The notes under the pieces are model-generated. The model did not search any database, was not told the DNA's origin, and saw only the letters and a list, made by a program, of their open reading frames with translations. DNA of 19,278 bases, taken from positions 1 through 19,278 of the forward strand of contig PYST01000523.1 in the NCBI GenBank assembly GCA_003049485.1. The letters run 5' to 3'. The position numbers and the translations under genes are program-made. Shown here one piece after another: positions 1-9,130 of this stretch. This stretch comes from Ophioceras dolichostomum (taxonomy: Eukaryota > Ascomycota > Sordariomycetes > Magnaporthales > Ophioceraceae). The stretch's first letter is position 1, and each line of letters opens with the position of its first letter.

Positions 1-169
1 ACAACTGGCCATAATTGTGCAGTGGTGAAAGTGGTGTGAAAGGGAGAGAGAATTTTGCGGGGACATTAATTTTTTGGGGGCTGAGGTAGTCTCTTGATCG
101 GTCAGAGCTTGCTGCGACGCCTACCTTGAACTCCATCTCAGCTGCGCAAACAGACCCCAAATCTTCAGG

Positions 170-185
170 GGCCTGTTAACAGGCC
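170..185. repeat. 16-bp perfect palindrome
   Basis: The sequence ggcctgttaacaggcc is identical to its reverse complement. It lies about 660 bp beyond the stop of gene 1, so it could be a hairpin in or beyond the 3' UTR, or a binding site for a dimeric factor. No function can be read from sequence alone. Confidence 0.9.
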
Positions 186-282
186 ATACCAAAAGCTAGC
201 AAACATGTAGGACAAGGCTCGAGGACAAATTCGGACGGTGACAGATTACTGGGTTTCGACGTGAAGAAATATTATTCATTAC

Positions 283-300
283 GACTGACTGACTGACTGA
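283..300. repeat. GACT tetranucleotide microsatellite
   Basis: Four full copies of gact are followed by a partial unit. It is a simple repeat in the gene 1 downstream flank. Confidence 0.9.
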
Positions 301-394
301 ATATACGCCAATGACAAGCAGCTGGCGCAGAAGAAAGAAGAACGAGGCTCAGAAACAAGAAGACCAGATGAACAGGCGGACAAAAATTCAGACA

Positions 395-422
395 AGTAGA
401 TATATAGGTAGATAGGTAGATA
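395..422. repeat. TAGA/GGTAGATA-type simple repeat
   Basis: Closely spaced copies of tagata and ggtagata form a short degenerate microsatellite in the gene 1 downstream flank. Confidence 0.75.
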
Positions 423-687
423 CTAGTAGTATGAAGGACCACAACGGTAACGACCACCACCACCAAAAAGCGCTGTGACTTTTTGGTCTTCTTCGCTTCT
501 TTTCGAACAAACTGTAAACAATCAGATATAAGCAACAGATACAACGAAGTAGAAAAAAGATCGACAACAAATGAAAATAAAGAATAGGTAGGTACCTGAG
601 ATAGGGGACAAAAGATCGAGATAGAGGAGATGTAGAGATGTAGAAGGAATATGGCTTCGAAAAATATGTAATGAGATGAGAACGGGG

Positions 688-803
688 AGAGATAGGAACG
701 ATATGAAAGGCGACCTTGCAAGGTAGTTTGCAAGGTAGGCGAGTCCTCAAGGTAGCCAGCCAGTAGAGATAGGCACAATATAAAAGGCGGCCTTGGCAGG
801 TAG
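688..803. repeat. Imperfect direct duplication, 39 bp at 77-bp offset
   Basis: Positions 688-726 and 765-803 align without gaps, with about 33 of 39 bases matching. Both begin agagatagg and contain ccttg followed by aggtag. Additional caaggtag-like elements lie between and after them, and the first copy contains the palindrome ccttgcaagg. The duplication sits directly after the gene 1 stop, so it is probably in the 3' UTR. Confidence 0.75.
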
Positions 804-844
804 CCTGCACTAGGTAGTCCGCAAGGTTCGACACCTCAGTCAAC

Positions 845-2352
845 CTACTCATCCCAATCCTCAAACCCCCCATAAGGATTCCACTCCTGCCCCGGATAGC
901 TCGTAGCGCTCATCTGCGGCGCCTCCTCCTCCTTCTTCTTCAAACCCGACCCCCCGATGCCCGCAATAATGGTGACCGGCTCGTCCGACGGCGTCACGAC
1001 AGGTATCTTCTCCTGCAGGTCCATCAATCGCTGCTTGCGCTTGGCCTCCTCGTACTGCTCGGCCGACGTCGCGCGTATGGTCGCCTGTCTGCTCACTCCG
1101 CCACCGTTTGTGACGGTGGTGCTGCTGCCGTCGCCGCCCACCGTGGCGACGTCGAGGGAAACGACAACACCCTTGGAGGAGGAGGAAGATGTGCCGTTTG
1201 CGCCGCCGGAGAAGGAAGAAGATGAGTCGTGCCTCTCGATGGGGGACGGGGGTTCCGGCTCCGGTGAGGGAGGGGTGATGATCGTGCCGAGCGTCTTTTG
1301 CTCTGCCGGGTGGTGTGATATCGGGGACTGGGAGGTCGAGAGCGGCGGCGGCGGGGAGACGGCCGACATGATGGGCGGGGAAGGCGACGTGGCCGCCGAT
1401 TGTATCGTTGTCGTCATCTGAGCTGCTGCTGCTGCGACGGCGAGCACGGCTGGCTGCTGCATCTGCTGCTGCTCCGGAGAGGATGCTGCGGCGGCAGTGG
1501 TGCCGGCGGTGCTGGTCATGCGGGAGACGGCGATGTTGTCGTACGGTAGCTGCTGCTGCTGCTGCTGCTGCTGCGAGGGAGACGATGCTTGGCTGACGGC
1601 GCTGAGCTGGCGTTGTGGCATGAGGCCGCCGCTGGCGGTGGTGCCGTCAAGGGTTGGCTGCTGCTGCTGCTGCTGGCTGGGAAGGGCGCCGTAAACCGTC
1701 GTGGCGGTGGTTGAGTCTGGAGCCGAGCGGGCGCCAGCAGGGTGCTGGATAGCGGGCAACTGTGGTTGTTGCTGCTGCGCGGCCATGTTGTTGACGACCG
1801 GCTGCTGCTGTTGGGCGGCCGGGTTTGCCATGAACTGATCGCCCTGCGTGGTCTGCGCGGCAGCACCACCCATAAACTGACCACCAGGCTGCTGCTGCTG
1901 CTGTTGCGGTACTTGCCCAGACACGCCCGCAAACTGGCCCTGGGGAGGCATCATCTGTTGTTGGTCCTGAGGCTGCTGACTCTGACCCTGGCCTCGCATG
2001 CCCATGCCCATGCCCATACCCACACCCATACCCGGAGCCTGGCCCTGTTGAGGCTGCTGCTGCTGACCCTGCTGCATCATCAAAGCCTGTTGGCTGTTGG
2101 CCCACATCTGTTGCTGGGCCGGTCCCTGCATAGACTGCGGGCTCTGCTGCTGCTGCTGCTGCTGGAGCTGCTGCTGCATGGCCGGGTGACCGAAGTAATG
2201 CTGAGGGAAGCTGGGGCCGCGAGCGAGCATGTGCATCGACGACGGCTGCGGGTCCACTTTGCCCTCGCCGCGGACGTACGCGTAGCCAGCCGGGATGGGC
2301 ACGGCCTCGTAGGTCGGCTCTGCCGTTTTGTTCTTCTGCGCCGCCGCTGGGC

Positions 2353-2384
<32 letters not shown>

Positions 2385-5300
2385 GGCTTGGTGGCGGTGG
2401 CATTTGGCTGTTGCTGCTGCTGTTGTTGCGGCGGCAGTTGACCTTGAGGCTGCTGGGGTTGTTGCTGCTGGCCTAGCTGCCCTGGCTGGCCGGACGGGCC
2501 TGGCTGACCCGGACGACCAGGTTGGCCTTGGAACAACGGCTGAGGCACCGCGCCGGGCGAGTGGTACGCGCCTTGCTGACCCGGGACGATACCCTGAGCA
2601 CCCTGCGCACGCTGAGCACCCTGAGCCTGGTTGTGCCGCTCGTGCTGGTAGTTCATGTACGGACCAGGCTGTGGGCTGGGCTGACGCTGCTGTTGCTGGC
2701 CGAGTTGCTGCTGCTGCTGCTGCTGTAGCTGACTAGCTTGCGCTTGCTGCTGTTGACCCTGGGCGCCGTCCGGCTGCTGGCTCATCTGCGGCCCTTGCTG
2801 CCCGCCCTGAAGAGACGGTTGCGGGGATCCATCGGCCTGCTGACCCGGCGCACCCTGCATCGATGGGCGCGACTGACCGGGCCCGCCGGGCTGCTGCAAC
2901 TGTTGCTGCTGCTGGGGCCCACCTTGGCCGGGAACCATCTGGGGTCGCTGACCGAACATGGGCGGAGGGCCCTGGGCGCCGTACATTGGACCGCCAGGGG
3001 GAGGTCCCAGAGGCGAAGCAGCAGGCTTCTTGGCGGGTTCGGTCTGCTTGCTGGACCGCAGGCCGAAGAGGCCCTTGCCGGTCTTCTTCTGCTTTTCCTG
3101 GGGCGGCACCGGCTGGCTGTTTGGTCCAGTGGGAACAGCCGACACGGTAACCGCGGCCGAAGACTTGCCCTTGAAGAACTTGGATAGCATGTTGTTGTGG
3201 TGCTGTTGATGCTGCTGCTCCGCGGGTGCCGCGTTGGGAGGCAGCCGACCGCCCTGCATGAGCTGTGCGTTCTGCTGACCGGGAGTCTGCCAGGGTATCT
3301 GCGGAGATTGGTCCGGAGGAGGTAGGCCTTGCCCTTGCCCTTGCTGCTGGCCAGGCTGGCCCATCATTCCAGGCATGCCCATTGGCTGGCCAACCATTCT
3401 GATCGGCTGACCAGGCTGACCAGGAGCGCCTTGCTGCACGAAGCCCTGAGGCGCACCTTGGCCAGGTATCCTCGGGCCGCCGGGCTGCTGAGTGCCCGGA
3501 GCGGGCGTCGCGGACGGTGGACCCTGGGCCGCGACTCCCTCCTGAATCGTCAGCTGCTGAGCCGCCGCCGGGGCGGGAGCGGGGCTGCCGTGGAGCGCCA
3601 TCGAAACCGACGGCGTCGAGACCCGCCGCGTCGTAATGGGTGAGTGCTCCGGCGAGCCGTGCGGCACGAGACGCGGGCTCTGCTGGGACGAGATGGACGA
3701 CCGATGGTCGAACTGGCCGCTCGCGCCCTCGCCCGAACCCACCGGCGTAGCGCCGACGGGCTTGCGCTGCATCCCACCCGGGCTCTGCAGGGAGGTCGAC
3801 TGGACAGGGGTGGTGTTCTCCGACGACCGCAGAGACGCCAGGTTCTGTCCCGTGATCGTCCCGATGCTGGGGCTGGTGTTCGGCGTGCCCGCCGTCCACT
3901 GGCTGCTGATAGGAGACGCCGTCTGCTGTGCGACGGTGTGGTCAACCGAACCACGAGGGCCTTGTTGCATCTGTTGTTGCTGCTGCAGCTGCTGTTGCTG
4001 CTGTTGCGCCATGGCCATCTGCGAGGGGAGCATGGTCCTGTGATCAGACACGAACGGTGCCGGTGACTGCTGGCGCTGCGCCTGGTCTGACTGCTGGCCT
4101 TGCTGTTGGCCGAGTTGAGGCACGGAAGACTTGAGAGCCAGCGAGCCGGTCGCAGGGCCGGGCTGGTTCTGGGCTGGAGGCGGCGCGAAGGGCGAGTCAG
4201 TTTGCCACGGCGAACGGTTGAAGATGGACAGCGGAGGTGACCCAGGCGCGGGGTCTGCCGCAGCGCCTTGTTGGGTTTGCTGAGCTTGCTGCTGAGCCTG
4301 CTGCTGCTGGGGTTGTTGTTGGACGGGCTGCTGCGGTGGGCTTCCGCTACCGAGGGGCCATTGAGGCGATTGTTGACCGGCCTGTGCGCCAGCCTGCTGC
4401 TGCTGAGGCCCCGATCCAGACTGAGGCTGCCCGGGCAGGAAGGGACGCTGGCCTTGGACGCCCAGCATGCCTGCGGCAACCGGGGCACCCGGAGCACCCG
4501 GAGCACCGCCAGGCGGAGCCTGTGAGAGCATGATAGGAACCAAAAACTTCTGGCCATTGGGTCCCTGGGCGATCATCATCTGCGGCTGCTGCCCCGGCGC
4601 ACCAGTGCCGGGCGCTGGGCCGTTGACGCTGATGAAGCCCTGCGGCTGGCCGGGACCGAACGCGCCCGGAGCCGGCATACCGCGGCCCATGCCCATCGCG
4701 AACTGGCCAGGTCCACCTGGTCCGCCAGGTCCGCCAGGCCTCATCTGGCCCGGGCCGCCAGGACCGCCAGGCTGCTGCTGCGGCTGTTTGTTCGCCTCCT
4801 GAGCCTTGGCGTTCCTGTTACCGAACAGACCAGCAAGGAAGCCACCGCCACCCGAGGTCCGGCGCGTCTTCTCACGCTCCGACTCGGCGATGGATGCAGC
4901 GGCCGTCTTGGTGCGGGGAGGTCCCTGCCAAGGCCCCTGGTTCGGGGGATCGGACGTGAACGGCCGAGAGCCGACGGTGTCGCTGCGTTGACGGCCGGCG
5001 GGCTGCTGGCCCATGGCGCCTTGACCCATCTGGCCCATGGGACCCTGAGGACCCTGAGGACCCTGAGGACCCTGAGGACCCTGAGGACCCTGAGGACCTA
5101 GCGGTCCTTGTGGCCCTTGTAGTCCTTGTAGACCTTGCACGCTAAGTGGGCCTTGCAGACCTTGCGGACCTTGCAGTCCCTGAGGACCGCCCAGCCCAGG
5201 CTGCGAGCCGCCGTTGGCGCCGGACATGCCGGGTTGGGCGGCCGGCTGTCCGGATTGTTGTTGCTGTACTTGCTGCTGCTGCTGCGGCTGCTGTCCTGCG

Positions 5301-8300
5301 AGGCTGAGCTGGGGGCCACCTGCGACTACGCGGGACGGGAGCGGCTGCGTCTGTCCTGGTTGTTGGGCCTGTTGCGGCTGCTGTTGAGGGGGTGACTGCT
5401 GAGCCGGCATCCCAGATTGAGGGCCGGCCAGTCCGGGCTGCCCGGCGGCAAGATTTCCCAACTGCGGACCAGCGAGGCCTGTCCCTGGTTGCTGCAGCTG
5501 CTGTTGCTGGGGCTGCAGCTGCTGGGGCTGCAGCGGTTGTTGCGGCTGTTGCTGAAGCTGCTGCTGTGGTTGCTGGCCGGGCATCTGGCCAGGCCCAGAC
5601 ATACCACCAGGCTGGGGACCGCCAGGGAATCCGGGCATACCAACCAGAGTTCCAGCCACGCCAGGTTGGGTTGGCCCGGGCATGAACGGGGGCTGGCCGA
5701 TCACAGCACCACCGCCCGGCCCCATCTGCATCGGCCTGCCGTTCTGGCCAGGCCCAGCGCCGTTTGAGGGCTGGGAAGCACTGTCGTTATGCTTACCCTT
5801 GTCGCCTCCACCATGCAAGAGCCCGGTGAGCTTGGAGAACCTGTGCTTGTGTTGTTGTTGCTGTTGAACGGCGAGACCGCCGGGCCCAGGCTGGCCGGGA
5901 ACCAGCAAGCTACCGCCGCCGGGGGTAGCGCCCGAGGTTGATGGGCGGGGAATTTCGGCAGGTCTGTCAAACTGCGATTGCAAGCCTGGCGACGGGCCGG
6001 GTGCACCCAACGGCTGCTGCTGCTGCTGCTGCTGCTGTGGTGGCGGTTGCTGTTGCAGGGATGGTCCTGACTCTGAGGGCTTCCTCGGGCCACCACCGAA
6101 GAATCCGGTAGTCTTCCTCTCCGGCGGTGGCATCGGCGATGGATGGCGCTGGTCCATGGTTGAGGATGAGTGGGCAACGATGCTCTCCTTGCTTCCGGGG
6201 GCCGTCTCCTCGCCAGCGGCATTGGTCTGGTTCCGCAGCCCAAAGAGCGAGGTGCGCTTCTTTTTCTTGCCCCCTGGCCCAGCTGCCCCGTCGGCCATGT
6301 CGCCGGTCGCGAAGCTCGAGATGGACATGTTGTCGCCATGCATCCTGGCCGGCTGTTGCTGTTGGTTTTGTTGCTGCTGCATCTGCATCTGCATCTGCAT
6401 CTGCTGTTGCTGCTGCAGTTGGAACTGAGTGTCTATGCTAGGCCGCGCACCGTCATTGGCGACCGGCCTACCACCGGCGCCGGCGGCGTTGTGGTTGGCA
6501 TGTGCGGCGCTCCGGCCACCAAACTTGCTGCGCAGGTTGCCGAGGAGGCCACCGCTGCGCTCCGAAGTCATGCCCGAGTCGTGGGTCTGCACCCGCGTCA
6601 AGGGTTGGTTGGCGAAATGCGGGTTCGGGGCCTGCAGGGGCGAGACAGGCGATTGCGAGTTGAACTGCGGCTGGAAGGCCGGGCCGCCGAATCGCGGTGG
6701 CGGCTGCTGGCCAACACCAGGAGCGGCGCTGGTGGTCGGGCGCTTGGGCGACGAGGTGGACGCCTGGTCGGCGGCGGCGGAGGTCGTGCCCTTGCGGGAA
6801 GGGGACTGCGGGGGCGGCGACGCGGACGAGCGCGTCGACATGCCCGAGAGGCCGGCACCTGTCTCCTTGTCGAGGGCGTACTGGTCCGACACGTTGCTTG
6901 ACGAGGCGCGGTGGCGGGCCACCAAAGGCTCCGAGAGGTGCGACTCCTCTAGCTTCCAGCCGCCCTTGGGTCCCTGAGGCGGCAGCCGTTGGACGGGGTT
7001 ACCGTTGGTGGCCATCAGCGTGCTGGGTCCGGCCATCGGCGGGCTCGCGCTTGACGACGGGATAGCGGCAGGTGCCGGCTTAAGCTGTTGCTGGGCGTCC
7101 GCAGACGGCGCTGCGTTGGTAACCCTCAACAAAGGGTGGACTTGCGCTTGCGCTTGCGCCTGCTGACCGAAGGCCGAGCTGGCAGTTGACTGCATCGTGT
7201 CGGAAGGGCTTGAGACCTGGTAGCCACCCTGGAGGTATTTGCCCGGCTGGCCGATGGGTGAAGTGGCCTGGTAGTTGCCAGATTCCCCGACTGGCGAGAA
7301 GTTCAATGGCGGCCTGTACGTGCTGACCGGGGTCTGTGTATAGCTGAGCTGCGTGCCAGTGCCCGGCTCAGGTTCGTGCAGGTTCGTGGTCGGGATAGGC
7401 GGCAGTGGCGGCTTGACAAATTCTCCATTCTTGTCCTTATTATTACTGTTGCTGCCACTCGCGCCGGTGCCATCGTCGGTCGGACCGCCCATGCCGTTGA
7501 AATCTTCACTGGTCTTGGCAAGCGACGAGATAAAGGTCGAAGTGCGGCGGATGGGCGGCAGGCCGACGAACGACGTCTGACGCGCGGGTGCTTCGTCCGG
7601 GCCGCGCTGCCGCAACTGTTGTTGCTGCATCTGTTGCTGCTGTTGAAGGAGCTGCTGTTGTTGCTGTGGTGGCAGGTACTGAATCTGCTGGTAGAACTGC
7701 ACCGGGGGCTGCCCTTGCTGCTGCTGGAACTGAGCCTGGTTCAGCATCTGCTGCTGCGCGTAGAACTGCTGCTGGGCAAACATTTGCTGCTGCTGCTGTT
7801 GCAGCTGCAGTTGCTGCTGGGGAGTGAGCTGCTGATACTGCTGAACCTGGCCGATCTGCATCTGGCCGTATCCCTGGCCGGTATAGGGCTGACCCATGAT
7901 GGGCGACTGGTCCTGGCGGGCGGCGCCCAGCTGCTGCTGTTGCGCCTGGGCCTGGGTGGACATCATGGCGCTGGTGGAGGAGCTGCGCCGGGACCTCACA
8001 AGGCGGACCTGTCCTTTGGCTGGGGTCAGTTCGATTGACTGGGTCGCGACTAGGGTGAAGTCCTCCGAGCTGTCATCGGGCGTGCCCCGACCGTCGAGGT
8101 CTGACTCGGAGCCGTAGGACTCGTCGTCGCTGTCTGTGTCTGACAAGCCTTGTCGGGGTTCGTCCGATGTCAAGCGGCGGCGGGGGTTGTTGGGGCGGCC
8201 GTGGCCGGTGGGCACGGACGGCGGTGCTGGTCCTGTTCTGGGCCAAGCGGCGGAAACGGCGGCGGCGGCGCCAGCAGCAGCGGCGTTTGTGGAGGTTTGT

Positions 8301-9130
8301 TGAGCAGGCGAAATAGGGGCCGAGGTGGAAACGGAGACGGAGGTGGGAGACCTCCCGGCTGGTATATATACTGCGCTGCTGAGGGTAGCCAGGTCGGAGC
8401 CTTCTTCCTCGGCAATCGCAGCACTCCGGGACAGCTGCCAGGAGGGCTGGAGCTTGCTGATTGGCGGCGGGACGTAGGTGTAATGCGCGGTCGCAGCAGC
8501 AGCCTCAAAGTGCTTGTCTTCGGCGGCAGCAGCGGCGGCGAAGAAGGCAGCGGCCAATTCGCGCTCCTGCGAAATTCGGCGACGCTTTGGCGATTGGGGA
8601 GGAACGGGCGGAGGAGGAGTAGAAGATGCTGGGGCAGATGGAGCAGAAGCAGGAGCAGCAGAATTTTTTTCAGGTGAGGATTTAGGCGGCGACGACTGTG
8701 CGACTAGCTTGTTGGAACCGGTGCGAGGATGACTGGCGCGGCTGACATTCGTGACATAATCATTACTGTGGGAACGATGAGGACGAGTCTGGGGATGGGG
8801 AAATTGACTGTCGCAATCCTGCTCAGTTGCCGACCGCGATCGAGAATGGTAATTGAGGCCTTCCAAGAGCTGAGACGACAACGAGGATGTTGAAGCTGAA
8901 GCTGATGAGAGGTGTGGAGGAGAGCGACCACCAGATTGGTACGGGTACTGGTACTGGAACTGGTGGTTTTGCCTTTGATGAGACGTGTCGGTTGTTTCTG
9001 GTTGAGGTGCAGCCGACGGCGCTGCTGTGCCGCCACCGGTTGATGAGCTCAGGCCTGAAGAAGATTGGCGGCCGTGTTGGGTCTGGAGTGCAGCAACAGG
9101 AGCAACAGTGCTGATGAAAGGCTTGGACAT
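845..9130 (-). CDS. Giant Gln/Pro/Gly-rich disordered protein, about 2761 aa, function unknown
   Basis: This is a single uninterrupted reading frame on the minus strand. I place the start at the ATG at 9130 (MSKPFISTVAP; G at -3). The frame is open three codons further, to a TTG at 9139, but that is not a normal eukaryotic start. Stretches that stand out from the low-complexity background are: a basic NLS-like PKRRRISQ (about residues 180-187) followed by an Ala-rich helix; an acidic Ser/Asp block (about 330-358); RQTSFVGLPPIRRTSTF with PKA-like RRTS (about 517-533); WKLEESHLSEPL (about 722-733); seven basic/hydrophobic motifs between about 855 and 2030; a Gly-Pro-Gln tract (about 1311-1366); PTYEAVPIPAGYAYVRGEG (about 2271-2289); a charged helix EQYEEAKRKQRLMDLQEK (about 2690-2707); and the tail YPGQEWNPYGGFEDWDE. 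I see no enzyme domain, membrane segment or signal peptide. The rest is poly-Gln, Pro and Gly. The islands suggest a scaffold or regulatory protein, but no family can be named. An upstream 5' exon is possible. Confidence 0.85.
1549..1574 (-). repeat. Uninterrupted CAG tract coding for poly-Gln
   Basis: The plus strand shows an unbroken gct/ctg run of 26 nt, which is CAG on the coding strand of gene 1. It is one of several pure tracts near the 3' end of the gene. Most other Gln runs mix CAG with CAA. Confidence 0.95.
2353..2380 (-). repeat. Uninterrupted CAG tract coding for poly-Gln (about 9 units)
   Basis: This 28-nt run, gctgctg on the plus strand, is the longest pure triplet tract I found in gene 1. 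It is followed by ttgc, a CAA interruption on the coding strand. Length variation between strains is expected for such a tract. Confidence 0.95.
5041..5094 (-). repeat. 9-bp minisatellite coding for Gly-Pro-Gln, six exact copies
   Basis: The plus-strand unit gaccctgag is repeated six times without a mismatch. It lies in frame inside gene 1 and codes for consecutive Gly-Pro-Gln triplets. Degenerate versions (GLQ, GPL, GPM) extend the Gly-x-y pattern on both sides, roughly 5020-5200. The identity of the copies at DNA level, not only at protein level, points to recent expansion by slippage. Confidence 0.95.
6013..6037 (-). repeat. Uninterrupted CAG tract coding for poly-Gln (about 8 units)
   Basis: A pure ctg run on the plus strand codes for the Gln stretch before PLGAPGPSP in gene 1. 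It lies between the third and fourth basic/hydrophobic motifs of the protein. Confidence 0.95.

Larger units (their letters stand above)
1..844. other. Non-coding flank downstream of gene 1
   Basis: This stretch contains the presumed 3' UTR and terminator of gene 1, which is read leftwards. Two open frames of about 160 codons overlap here on the minus strand, but they are low-complexity translations without recognisable domains and do not look like genes. The region holds a 16-bp palindrome, two tetranucleotide-type microsatellites and an imperfect duplication, each listed separately. I found no convincing AATAAA on the minus strand; a weaker AATAAT lies near 270, so the poly(A) site is not placed. 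Confidence 0.6.

Noticed and set aside
272..873. Two overlapping minus-strand frames of about 160-168 codons after gene 1
   Set aside because: Translations are Ser/Leu/Tyr-rich from simple repeats and lie in the likely 3' UTR; one overlaps the gene 1 stop region.
3042..6565. GLFG nucleoporin-type repeats in gene 1
   Set aside because: Only two exact GLFG occur, each within Lys/Arg-rich motifs, and the linkers are Gln/Pro/Gly-rich and not FG-rich; it does not look like an FG nucleoporin.
957..8732. Many open frames on the plus strand and in other minus frames across gene 1, several over 200 codons
   Set aside because: They are poly-Leu, poly-Ala or poly-Ser/Arg translations of the CAG-rich coding DNA in wrong frames, with no domains; gene 1 explains the openness.
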